The notes under the pieces were generated by a model. It searched no databases and had not been told where the DNA came from. It was given only the letters and a program-made list of their open reading frames with translations. From Salisapilia sapeloensis (Eukaryota > Oomycota > Peronosporomycetes > Peronosporales > Salisapiliaceae): a DNA stretch of 64,000 bases. The stretch lies in assembly GCA_023334545.1 (NCBI GenBank), contig JAADVB010000091.1, positions 1-64,000 on the forward strand, written 5' to 3'. Positions 1 through 9,664 of this stretch are shown here, in pieces. Each line of letters opens with the position of its first letter. The stretch's first letter is position 1. Made by a program: the position numbers and the translations under genes.

Positions 1-58
1 ATGGTAGAGCGTTCGCTTAGCATGCGAAAGGTACTGGGATCGATACCCAGCTTCTCCA
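1..58 (+). tRNA. tRNA-Ala (AGC), 5' end cut by window edge
   Basis: The 3' part of a tRNA is present: the end of the D arm, an anticodon stem-loop with AGC in the loop, a T arm with stem ctggg/cccag around atcgata, the 3' acceptor strand cttctcc at 51-57 and discriminator A58. The 5' acceptor strand lies outside the window. The T-loop and D-arm wording match the complete tRNA-Ala(CGC) at the other end of the window, supporting the alanine call. Confidence 0.85.
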
Positions 59-59
59 G

Positions 60-131
60 GCGTGTGTAGTATAGTGGTTAGTACCCTTCGTTGTGGTCGA
101 AGTATCCTCGGTTCGAATCCGGGCACGCGCA
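60..131 (+). tRNA. tRNA-His (GTG)
   Basis: A complete cloverleaf is visible. The acceptor gcgtgtg (60-66) pairs with cacgcgc (124-130) with one wobble. The D arm contains tagtggttagta, the anticodon loop carries GTG, the T arm is ctcgg/ccggg around ttcgaat, and the discriminator is A131. A T-rich run (ttcctttttt) follows at once and is a good RNA polymerase III terminator. Only one base separates it from the upstream tRNA-Ala, so the two could share a precursor. Confidence 0.93.
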
Positions 132-141
132 TTCCTTTTTT
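132..141 (+). terminator. Pol III T-run terminator
   Basis: A ttcctttttt run directly follows the tRNA-His discriminator base. A run of four or more T is the standard RNA polymerase III stop signal in eukaryotes. No comparable run separates the two tRNA genes upstream. Confidence 0.75.
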
Positions 142-423
142 CCTGGGTTTTGTCGTGGCTTACCTTCATTTTGGGAAAGCACATCCATTTTTACTCTATC
201 ATAATGCGCACAGGGAAATACTAGCGAACATTATATCGAGTATATCCACTCAGACGACCTTCGGACAACCTCATATGTCCTCGGTGGACCTTTGGCAATT
301 ATCTACCACAGTAGCGACGACGCCGTGCACGTTTAGTGGCTTCCCCTCCGTCATCTCCTAGTTTCGCACGCTCTACGGACACTTGCTACCCTTTATTCCG
401 TTCTTTTCGTTTAATAAACTGGT

Positions 424-3400
424 ATGGATGCTGGTACTGCTGACGATGGAGCTGTTCGAGTCGCTGTGCGTGTCCGGCCGCTCATCGGGCGGGAGAAAGT
501 GGACCGATGCGACGAATGCGTGTCTGTCGTTGACCAGGACACGCAAGTCGTGATTGGTAAGAACCGATCCTTTACGTATGACTACGTGTTCGGTCAGTAC
601 GCCCAACAGCGGGACGTCTGGAGCTGCGTCGAGCCACTTGTGGACGCTGCGTTCGAAGGCTACAACGCCACTATCTTTGCGTACGGCCAAACTGGATCCG
701 GCAAGACGTTTACCATGGGCAGTGGATCGACTGTCCACCTTCCACCGGAAGACCATGGCATCATCCCACGTGTCATCTCGTACATGTTCGATCAAATCCA
801 GTCGAAAGTGTCGTCTACACCAGAATACTCGGCCGAGCTTCGAGTCCGCTTCCTAGAAATCTATGGCGAGGACATTCGAGACTTGCTCGTGCATCTCGAG
901 TCTACAGGAGAAGGAAAAGTGGGGCTTCGGGAAGGAGAGGGAGGGGAGATCCAAGTCTCAGGCGCGGCTGAAGAGGTCGTCACGGACGCCGACGACTGTC
1001 TAAAGCTTTTAGAACGCGGCACTTTATCTAGAACGACTGGAAGTACACTCATGAACGCGCATTCGAGTCGATCTCACGCCATTTTCACCATCACCATGAC
1101 CCAGCAGACGCCTCTCGTCGGTGGCGAAGAGCAATCGTCGGGGGAAGTCGAGTTCGAGACACGTACGTCTTGCTTCAATTTTGTCGATCTAGCTGGATCC
1201 GAACGTCAGAAGCGTACGCAGGCAGAAGGCAAGCGCTTGAAGGAAGGAATTGAGATCAACAAGGGTTTACTCGCCCTCGGGAACGTCATCAGTGCATTAG
1301 GGGATGAAAAGAAACGAGGCAAAGTGCACGTTCCGTATCGAGACTCCAAGCTCACTCGTATGCTGCAGGATTCCTTAGGTGGCAATAGTCGAACGTTGAT
1401 GCTCACGTGCGTCAGTCCAGCTGACGTCAACTTTGAAGAGAGCTTGAACGCTCTCAAGTACGCCAACCGAGCTCGGAACATCAAGAACAAGGCGGTTGTC
1501 AATCGAGATGAAGCGTCTGCTGCGAACGCGGCGTTAAGACGACAGGTACAGGCTCTGCAGGAAGAGGTCATGCGTCTCCGGCATCCTGGCATGTCAGACG
1601 CTGAGCTGCATGCGTTAGCACCTAGTACCTCGAACGTCGGGTCCGGCGCAGATGTAGATTCCTTTGCTAGTCTCCGGAATCGAGCAGAGAACGCCGAGAG
1701 CGAAGTGACGCGCTTAACATCCGAGATGAAGCGCATCAAGACGCAGATGGACCAAGTGCGTGAAGAGTCGATTGCAGCACAGGCGGAGCGAGACTACTTG
1801 CGCTCCGTCGTCGCGCCAGAGCAACGTGGTGGCGAGGAAGAAGAGGCGGGAAAGAGTCTCGTGAGTGAACACTTGAAGACGATCTATGACTTACAAGAAA
1901 AGCTCCGAGTGGCTGAGTCAGAGAACGAACGAGTGCAGATGGACTTTAGCTCGATGGACGTGCCGTCGTATCTCGATACGAGTGGTAAGGACACGGACGA
2001 ATTGATCGCTCGTGCAGAGCAAGAGATCGCCGACGAGAGTGCCGAGTTGGAAGGACAGGACGCAGATGAGTCGTTTGTGCAGGAAGAGGAGGATCATGAA
2101 CGAGTCTTTTTGAAGCGTCAGGAGCATTTAGGCGAGTCCGTTCGGGACTTAAGTCAAGACATCTCTGTCAAAGAACAGCTCGTGCAGAACCTTCGCGCTC
2201 AGCAAGAGAGTTACGACAAGCTCCGGACGTTCTACGAGAATAAGATGGCGCAGATGGTCGAACAGGTCAAGTCAGCGCAGCAAGATCGAGAGAAACTGCT
2301 GCAGGAGATGCAGATGCTGGAAGGCAAGAGCAAGAAGGACGTTGAGAGCTCTTCTCGCCTGACGAAACTCACGAAAGAGCTCAAGACCAAGGACGAGCAG
2401 CTAAGTACGCTTCGTCGAAAGCAAAGTGAGATGCAAAAGTTCATGGCACAGAAGAAGAAGAGTGAGACGCAGCTACGTGCTTTGGAAGCAGAAGTCACGT
2501 CGATGAAGAGACAAAAGGTTGAGCTCATGCGCAAGATGTCAGCGGAACGAAAGAAGTACGAGGACGAAGCGAAGCGCCGACAGCGGGAGATTGCAGCACT
2601 CAAGCGAGCGCAGCGAAAGGACCAGCAGCAGATCCAACGACTTGGGAATGAAAAGTCCGCGCAGGAACGCGTGCTCAGGCGGAAGATGGAGGAGGCAAAT
2701 GCTGCCAAGCAGCGTCTCAAGCAGCAGCAGCACCTCCAGGCACAAGCTAAGCGGATGAACGCCAAGGTCGGGCGTACGATCCAATCTCAAAGGAAGGAGG
2801 TCGATATGAAGTGGGTGGAGGAAGAGGTGGAGACGAGAGCGAGGGAGCAGCAGAAGCTAGAGCAGCTGCGGACGGAGCGAGAGGAGCTCGGTCGAGAGCT
2901 GGAAGAGCTGTATCTGTTGCATGAAGACGATCCGTCTGCCGATGTAGATGAACGCATTGAGGCGTGTCAGGCGCAGCTAGAGTACAAGGAGGAGCAGATC
3001 TCGAGCACGGAGGACTCTGGCATCCCAGACGCTCGTATCGACCGGACCAAGTCGCTCGAGGACGCTAAGGCGGTCATGCACCGTCTCTTTTCCTCTGCTG
3101 TGAACGCTCGGAAGCAGGCGCAGAGTCAGGAGCAGCACGCAGGCAAGATGGTGTTGGAGCTTAAGGAAGCGCAGGAACAGCTTGAGGTCGAACGCAGTCG
3201 AGCGACGCAGCTGAAGCAAGAGTACGAGCAGTCTCTCCATCGCTTCGTCCAGACTGGATTGGAAAGCGATGCGTCTGGGAACGGAGAGGATCGATCGCAG
3301 CATCTACTAAGCGTGTCGGAAGAACGGAATGATGTGCTCAAGAAGAAGTTTGAAGAGCAGGTGGAAAGAGCCAAGGAAGCGGAGCGTGTGCGAGAAGCCT

Positions 3401-4233
3401 TGTACGATCAGATGATGCTCGAGCAGAGGCAGCTGCGTGCTTGTCAGGATGAAGTGCAGCACCTCAAGGACCAAGTGAAGCGTCTGTCGAGTAAGAGCAA
3501 TCAGCGACAGGAACGCAGTCGTCCAGTGTCATGGGCGAATGAGCTAGAGGAGGACGAGTCGGATGATGCCGACGGACGTAGTGATGAAGGCAGCGTCGCG
3601 ATGGATGACAAGGGCGAGTCGCCGACGCATCATAGTGACGACGGATCGACACAAAAGAGCATCTTCTCTCGTCTTGCGAACCCGAGTAACTTTACTGGCA
3701 TTCATAAGAACAGAGCCAAGGACAGTGTCTCAAAGCGAGAGGTGCTCCAGTCTCGAGCAGACAAGAACCGACAGCGACGGATGAAAGATCGAGGAGGTCG
3801 CGGGCCTGGGACGAGTCGACTTGCAGAGCGACCAGCATCCACCTCGAAAGCGTCAGTGAAGAAACCGACGCAGATGATGGAGGTGCTGGAGAATATGCGA
3901 CGGGAGAATGAAGGAGAGGCGCATGTGTCGGACACTGTGGCGCAGAGGCTGGCGCAAGGGTACGTGACGACGACGAGGCCGGACGACATGGAGATGCCTC
4001 CTCCTGCGCCGTCATCGACGCCAGGACGTTCTCGACTGGCAGGCACGCAGTTCCATAGACGACCGGCGCCACAGCCGAAATCTTCTTCGGCTGGAGAGGA
4101 AGAAGCGTACATGTTTGACGAAGGAGAGGACCCGTTAGTCCATGGACCTCGTCTCGTGGATCAAGTGCGAGACGATTATCGACAGCGTCTGGCGGAAACA
4201 CGATCGACACGAAACGCTCGATCGAGGGGATAA
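424..4233 (+). CDS. Kinesin-4 family motor protein
   Basis: Intronless gene for a 1269-residue microtubule motor. The N-terminal motor domain (about residues 10-360) has the P-loop AYGQTGSGKT (about 87-96), switch I NAHSSRSHAIF and switch II VDLAGSE (about 254-260). A long charged coiled coil follows (about 360-1000), rich in Q, E, K and R, then a low-complexity Ser/Asp/Arg-rich tail. An N-terminal motor, this neck and a long coil fit KIF4/KIF21/KIF27-type kinesins, which act in spindle midzone organisation or cilia; I cannot separate these. The cysteine-rich tail of animal KIF4 is not seen. The ATG at 424 gives the normal short leader before the motor. It converges on AMMECR1 with a 34-bp gap. 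Confidence 0.93.
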   Translation: MDAGTADDGAVRVAVRVRPLIGREKVDRCDECVSVVDQDTQVVIGKNRSFTYDYVFGQYAQQRDVWSCVEPLVDAAFEGYNATIFAYGQTGSGKTFTMGSGSTVHLPPEDHGIIPRVISYMFDQIQSKVSSTPEYSAELRVRFLEIYGEDIRDLLVHLESTGEGKVGLREGEGGEIQVSGAAEEVVTDADDCLKLLERGTLSRTTGSTLMNAHSSRSHAIFTITMTQQTPLVGGEEQSSGEVEFETRTSCFNFVDLAGSERQKRTQAEGKRLKEGIEINKGLLALGNVISALGDEKKRGKVHVPYRDSKLTRMLQDSLGGNSRTLMLTCVSPADVNFEESLNALKYANRARNIKNKAVVNRDEASAANAALRRQVQALQEEVMRLRHPGMSDAELHALAPSTSNVGSGADVDSFASLRNRAENAESEVTRLTSEMKRIKTQMDQVREESIAAQAERDYLRSVVAPEQRGGEEEEAGKSLVSEHLKTIYDLQEKLRVAESENERVQMDFSSMDVPSYLDTSGKDTDELIARAEQEIADESAELEGQDADESFVQEEEDHERVFLKRQEHLGESVRDLSQDISVKEQLVQNLRAQQESYDKLRTFYENKMAQMVEQVKSAQQDREKLLQEMQMLEGKSKKDVESSSRLTKLTKELKTKDEQLSTLRRKQSEMQKFMAQKKKSETQLRALEAEVTSMKRQKVELMRKMSAERKKYEDEAKRRQREIAALKRAQRKDQQQIQRLGNEKSAQERVLRRKMEEANAAKQRLKQQQHLQAQAKRMNAKVGRTIQSQRKEVDMKWVEEEVETRAREQQKLEQLRTEREELGRELEELYLLHEDDPSADVDERIEACQAQLEYKEEQISSTEDSGIPDARIDRTKSLEDAKAVMHRLFSSAVNARKQAQSQEQHAGKMVLELKEAQEQLEVERSRATQLKQEYEQSLHRFVQTGLESDASGNGEDRSQHLLSVSEERNDVLKKKFEEQVERAKEAERVREALYDQMMLEQRQLRACQDEVQHLKDQVKRLSSKSNQRQERSRPVSWANELEEDESDDADGRSDEGSVAMDDKGESPTHHSDDGSTQKSIFSRLANPSNFTGIHKNRAKDSVSKREVLQSRADKNRQRRMKDRGGRGPGTSRLAERPASTSKASVKKPTQMMEVLENMRRENEGEAHVSDTVAQRLAQGYVTTTRPDDMEMPPPAPSSTPGRSRLAGTQFHRRPAPQPKSSSAGEEEAYMFDEGEDPLVHGPRLVDQVRDDYRQRLAETRSTRNARSRG

Positions 4234-4267
4234 TTAAATGACAGGATACAAAAAGGATTTGGTTGCA

Positions 4268-4989
4268 CTACGCTTCTTGCGTTTGTTTAATCTCCATGTA
4301 CTCAGCATAAGAAAGGTGCTTCTTGGAGCTCTGGTACCTCGTGACTCGGATGTTGGCAAGGAGATCCGAGTCTACAGGTCGCTTGTATCCAGCCTTACGG
4401 ACGAGAGATGTGATGGCTTCGAGATGGCCCCACCCTTGCTCTCGAGCGACATCCGGCAGGTACGTTGCGTGGTAGTTCCTGCCGTCGACGTCGAACTCGA
4501 TGATAATCCCATGGACGCCGATCTATTGCTCTTATATGGATGTGGTTTTTGTATGCGTTTGGGATATAAAGTACCTCCCAGTCGTCGTAGCTATTGGCAT
4601 CTTCATAGTCGACGAGGAGAGAGACGTCGCAGTGGAGTTTCGGGAGCTCCTCCGGTCCGATCGGTTCGAAGCGATGGTCCTGGAGAGCGCTTTTGAAGGT
4701 AAAGTTACGCAATTTGCGTAATTGAGTGGGTGCGAGGGTGCCAATGCAACCGCGCAGTTCTGTTGCTTTTGACGTGCCACTACGCTGGCTACGGCGCTCG
4801 ATCTCCCACGTGACGAAGAGTGGGCTGTGGATATGGATAGAAAGAGATTACTAGAGGAACATGGATTTAGCATAGGATAAATGCATACAAGGTCTGATCG
4901 CCGTCGAATTGAGGCGTAGGAGCTGGTGTCTGATTAAAGTGGGAGACAAGCGTGTCGAAGCAAAACACGACCATCTCGGTCGTCGCCAT
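4268..4989 (-). CDS. AMMECR1: AMMECR1-domain protein
   Basis: Three exons (4889-4989, 4575-4824, 4268-4522) joined by GT-AG introns of 64 and 52 nt give 201 residues. The AMMECR1 fold is clear: PLFVTWE near the start, the family hallmark LRGCIGTL, then SALQDHRF, ELPKLHCDVSLL, DWE-IGVHG, YLPDVAREQGW, LVRKAGYK and a C-terminal SYAEYME. AMMECR1 proteins are found in all domains of life; the hallmark loop is thought to be an active site but no biochemical function is settled. The gene is single-domain and of the usual size. It starts head-to-head with presenilin, 223 bp apart. Confidence 0.93.
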
Positions 4990-5212
4990 GACTACGACGT
5001 TCTTCCAAGTTTCTTCTTGCACTACCCAGTGACAAAGTGCACTCTTACGAGGGAAAATAAACTTTTTTACCTATGTATTTGATTCAATTGTCAGTATGAA
5101 GAGGTATTTCGATCCTCAACAGGCTTTGGATAACTGTACCACAACGGTACCATGCATGAACAAGTTGGATCGACACTTTTGACAAACTCGATCCTGCGTC
5201 CTCTGCCCCGTC

Positions 5213-6966
5213 ATGTCCAGCACACTAGGACACCTTTTCGGCACTTCTCAGAGCTCAGAAGACCACATCAGTGCAGGAGAAGATGTGACGGAGCCTCTTT
5301 TGTCTACAAATGATGAACGAGAGCAATCCGGCGCCGAAGCAGATAGTGAGCGAGATGCTTACACACACGAAGAGATTCTTCACTCCATTGGGTCTTTCTC
5401 AGCCGTCGTCTGGCCTGTCACGGTCACAATGCTTTTATCTAGGTACAAAGGATCAGTTATAGTGTATCAAGCAGCAGTATACGAACTAACGTCGATGTAA
5501 TCAGCCTTATCTCGGTCAACTTGGAAGATCCTGCTACAGCTGAAGCACTCGCCAAGTAAGCTCACTCTCCCACCGTATATCTCATAGACAGACATAATTA
5601 AATTTATGGATGGTAGCCAGTATCTTGTCTATCGACCGGACAGCGAATCGGAGGCATCCTCTGGTACAAAGTTTGCGGATGCAATGATCAATGCACTCGT
5701 CATCGTCTGCTTCTTCCTCGTCGCGACCTTTGTTATAGCCTTTTGCTACAAACTCAACTTCCACAGAGTACTACTCGTATGTCTTATTGTCAAGTTTCAG
5801 CTAACGTTCATTTAGTTCCTTATCGGCTACATGATGTTTTCCTCCGCCATGCTACTCGGTCTTCTCGGTGGAAACCTCATGCGGATCATCCTAGTGCGTC
5901 TTGAGTGGCCAATGGATATCTTCACAGCCATCTTCACCATGTACAATTTTGCTGTCGTTGGTGTCGTCTCCATCTTTTATCAAAAAGGAACGCCGATGTG
6001 GTTATCACAAGCATATCTAGTTGCCACATCTGTCGTCATGGCGTGGCAACTAGGTCAGTTTCCAGAATGGAGTACGTGGGCACTTGTCGTCGTTCTCGCC
6101 TTTTACGACCTCTGCGCCGTCCTCACCCCATGTGGCCCCCTCAAGCTCCTTGTCAACCTCGTCGAGCAGGAAGGACGACCACTACCAGGTCCATCTAGAT
6201 GCCACATATGCTATTCTGTCGCTCTTAGTAATTGTACTCTTGTAGGTTTATTGTATGAAGCAGAGGTTCATGGACAGTCTCGGAGTACGAGTCGAACGAC
6301 CGACTATAGTGGATATTATCAGCTAGACGACAGCGCTTCATTCCAACCTCCTACACCTCCTACACGTTCCCCAACGGAAGAAGCTCCATTGAATACGAAT
6401 GCAACGGAGACCACGTCTGATTCCCCCCGGACTGCTCGCATCAGACAACGACTTTTACATTTCTATTCTCAATATAATCCAGAAGCAATCGACCGCATCG
6501 ACCTCATTATAGAGAGGTACCGCGAAGATGAAGCTCAGCTCTGGCAAGACTTGCTCAACAAATACGCTCCGGAAGAACCAGGTATGCTACCTCATGAAAT
6601 ATACTAGTGTTGATGGGTGAATAACCATGCCTGCAGGAGATAATACGATCAAGTTGGGACTTGGTGACTTTGTCTTTTATAGCGTATTGGTGTCAAGAGC
6701 TGCCATGTTCGATTTCGCAGCCATGGTCAGCTGCCTCATCTCTGTTCTTACGGTAGTAGCTACAACCACTTGATATCTACCTCCTCCTGACTCGTTCGTA
6801 TTGGTTGTAGGGACTATGTGGAACCTTGATCCTGCTAGGTATCTACAAGTCTGCCCTCCCTGCTCTCCCGATCTCCATTCTACTAGCAGTAAGTGTCTAT
6901 TTCTGGCTCCGACTCGTCTTTATGGACTTTGCCGACTCTGCCTTGCGTATGGGCATATTGTTCTAG
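5213..6966 (+). CDS. PSEN: Presenilin-type intramembrane aspartyl protease
   Basis: Seven exons (5213-5442, 5505-5555, 5617-5776, 5816-6188, 6246-6581, 6637-6752, 6811-6966) give 473 residues. This is the catalytic subunit expected of gamma-secretase. The first catalytic Asp is in AFYD (about D245), the second in GLGD (about D394), and the PALP motif follows at about 439-442. Hydrophobic segments alternate through the protein. A hydrophilic Ser/Thr/Pro-rich loop (about 275-380) separates the two aspartates, where presenilins are cleaved. Introns are 39-66 nt. The 3' end lies 52 bp from the convergent SPO11 stop. Subunit partners (nicastrin, APH-1, PEN-2) are not in the window. Confidence 0.96.
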
Positions 6967-7018
6967 CTTGAACGGAATATAAAAGTCTTGCTAGATTGCT
7001 TTGTTATGACGAAAGGAG

Positions 7019-8909
7019 CTAGAGAAAGTTGTTCGTGGTGATGCATTCATGGAGGTAGGCGGAGAGGAAGGAAAAGCCCAAGAAATGGAGTGCTTCTAAC
7101 TCTACTTTTGCCTCCAACTCTCCATTGACCCAGTGCCGAATTTCTCTTTCATACATTGGATGTGTCTATCATTATACCATTCATGTACATGCCGGTGATG
7201 TCTTTGAGAAGATGGATACCTGGATGTATGGAGATGCTAGTAGTGCGTTCGCAGTGGACAAGTCTTTTGGACTTAGAGGTTTGAAAGCATTAGACAGTAG
7301 CTCGAGCGCAGGGATTTGGCTTGGACGGAGACCAACCCACTTGATGTCCGTCACTGGTACACAGAGTCATACCGGATATGATACGTTGAATATGTAGTTG
7401 AAAGCATACCATAGTAGGGAGAGTCAATCGGCATTCGCGCTGATCCGAGCTTATAAGTCAGCTATTGAAGGCGTGTTAGACCTTTGTTTCTGCTTTTGCC
7501 TAATGGAGCGTACGATGATGGAGACGCCAAAGGGGTTGCAGTCACAGAGACCAAAGACCGGAACCTGAATCATCCGTGCGAGATGACTGACGAATGCTCT
7601 GTACAATACATGATGCATTATAAATCTGTAGCCACGAATATAAAAGGTTTGCTCTGGAACCTTGTCATGAGATCTGGAAACCCACGGCCAGTGATGAGTA
7701 TGCTCGGCAAGGTATTGGCAAACCCGTCTTCCCTGCAAATTTGACAACGGATGATGAGGTTGTTCAGCTATGACTTGTAATCTAGCACTTGCCTCAGACG
7801 GTTAAAAATACCTAAGTAGACGAAAAAAGTGGAAATGAGTGATTCATCTAAAGTATAAGAAAGTGGTAGAGCACAATACCATCCTTTTCGATGACGACTA
7901 TGCATTTTGCATCGCTCCTTCTACACTCACATGATTCCATTTAAACTTAATCGCACTTGTACGAGACAAAGACATACATGGCATCCGGCTGGTGATGAAA
8001 TAGATCCTGCGTTATTGGGTGCTCTTCCCCATTACTGTATGATCTCCATTCGCCATTGACCTTGGACATGCACCAAAGCAAATATAAATTTCCTGTTGTC
8101 TGATGATTCAACATGGAGATTACCAAAAGGCTAAAGTGCCCTGTAAAGGAGCCTTTGGAGGCACCTTGGATGTTCAGACTAGATCTCGGCACACATAAGA
8201 GTCCTCCGGCATCTTCGTGTAGCAGGATGCAAACATTAAAGAAGAGATAGCAACGCTGCGTCGATGATCAGTACCGAGAATGGCTTCATCTGCTTCTTGC
8301 TGGCATTGGAAGAAAGGATGGAGATAGTAGATCTCTCGCTTTACCTGCTAGTTAGTACTGTAGAGAATATAACGAGGTAGATTGCAAACCTGTGTCGCTG
8401 TCTTCTCATCCTTTAGAAGCGTGTATACCGTCTGCAGCACCAACCATACTGCCGTATACTTTCTCGCTCCTCGTCGATTCTGCATGGTGTACAGGTAAGC
8501 ACTATGCTAGCGTCGTCATATTTTGCTGCCTACAAGTTTAATCGTTCGGATCGCATCATTATGCGTTAGTTGTTCGAGCTCTTCGTCGTAGGTTAATGCC
8601 GACGCATTTCGCTTTAGCTAGATCCAATTCAATAGTCTTATAATCTACTGTCTTCATTCTCAAGCTCATGCAGGCTGAACGTACGACGCCAAGATCCATG
8701 AATCGACCCTCCTACAACCCCGGATCAATACTAGAGCGATGACAATCACATCGAAAGTCAACTCACCGCCAAGTTCTCGAGAAACTGCGCCACCAATGTT
8801 TCAATGCGTTCTATCACCTACATACTACTTCTTCAAGACGCTGTACCCTCTTTTTTGCTTATCGTCTTTAATCTACCTCTTCCCTTGAAAACGGGTTTCC
8901 GTTCTCCAT
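7019..8909 (-). CDS. SPO11: SPO11, meiotic topoisomerase VI A-like protein
   Basis: I reconstruct 13 exons: 8877-8909, 8767-8817, 8534-8617, 8390-8479, 8275-8344, 7978-8212, 7880-7920, 7793-7811, 7661-7732, 7514-7598, 7410-7461, 7220-7353 and 7019-7165, giving 370 residues with no stop. SPO11 makes the DNA breaks that start meiotic recombination. Family landmarks occur in order: VIERIE, catalytic-tyrosine segment KREIYY (about Y92/Y93), GASKG, VVIEKDG, SILITGRGFPD, the metal-binding DCNPFG (about D251 and N253), YKLGS, IKWVGLRPSQ and a C-terminal LEALHFLG. The 19-nt exon is followed by a GC-AG intron in my model. Exon 6 includes an in-frame stretch (GHFSLLV...) that may be an unremoved intron or an insertion. 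Conservation across all joins argues for a working gene. Confidence 0.88.
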
Positions 8910-9020
8910 ACTCGACTATTCCAAACGGCAACTGAAGAAAATAACCAGATCACAAGACGATAGCGATGAACAAAACTGATCAAGAAGCAATGTAGCCTAG
9001 CCAAAGTATATTTATACGAC

Positions 9021-9542
9021 TTAAGACGTCAGTTTGGTAGCACTGAAGGCCTCGCCATCCGAACGAGGCTCCGTGCTCTGCCCTCGAAGGTAGCATGTGT
9101 GACCCTTCCAGAACGTGTAAGACTGACACAGTTCGTTTTCACAGCACAGTTGCTCACATTCGTCCACTGTGCGTACTTCTCGATGAGTTAAATCGTACTC
9201 GTCGCCACCATTGTCCATCCAGTTGCGAGGGTAGTGTCGGAAGAAGCAGCGATCGTGCATTGGATCGGCATTCTTTTTCCCCCTGTGACGAAACCCTTTC
9301 GATCGAGCAAGATCAGAGCTACTGGATGGGATGACATCGTTCGGCAGGATCGGCGTCATGTGCCGAGCGTAGGACGCGTTGTTACCGAAGGCGAGGCAAA
9401 ATGGTCCTGTGAGCGAATTACAAACATTGGCAATATCGACAGGAGTGTCTTTATCATTGTATGTATCTGCACGAATCGACTGGAAGCCTAGCAAGACGCT
9501 TGATAGCACACACACAGCTAGCGCATGGAGTACCGTGGTCAT
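9021..9542 (-). CDS. Secreted cysteine-rich PAN/apple-like protein
   Basis: Single-exon gene of 173 residues. A signal peptide (about 1-25, hydrophobic core ALAVCVLSSVLLG, likely cut near IRA-DT) is followed by a short linker and a C-terminal cysteine-rich region (about 95-173). That region has the spacing VDECEQLCCENELC, then an aromatic YTFW and CYLRG, resembling PAN/apple or PAN_4 domains that bind carbohydrate or protein. No transmembrane segment follows, so secretion is expected. Secreted PAN proteins are common in oomycetes and include cellulose-binding elicitors; that role is inference here. No RxLR-dEER or CHxC effector motif is evident. It may also be a mating or cell-wall protein. 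Confidence 0.75.
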   Translation of the reverse strand: MTTVLHALAVCVLSSVLLGFQSIRADTYNDKDTPVDIANVCNSLTGPFCLAFGNNASYARHMTPILPNDVIPSSSSDLARSKGFRHRGKKNADPMHDRCFFRHYPRNWMDNGGDEYDLTHREVRTVDECEQLCCENELCQSYTFWKGHTCYLRGQSTEPRSDGEAFSATKLTS

Positions 9543-9664
9543 CGTGCTCGTGTAACTCTACCTAGAGAATCAAATGTATTTGAACGAATCAGAAATCTTT
9601 ATTTTACATTTTAACCAATCACATAAAAGATATGATCTTCAGGAGTCGCACTACGGAAGCCGAG
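9543..9664. promoter_or_regulatory. Shared divergent promoter, PAN-like protein and VAMP7
   Basis: About 120 bp separates the start codons of the secreted protein (-) and the VAMP7-like SNARE (+), so regulatory sites must overlap. The stretch is AT-rich, with cttattttacatttt near 9600. I can name no specific factor site. Confidence 0.5.

Noticed and set aside
62-361. 99-codon frame over the tRNA-His gene
   Set aside because: It overlaps a well-supported tRNA and has no domain; a chance frame.
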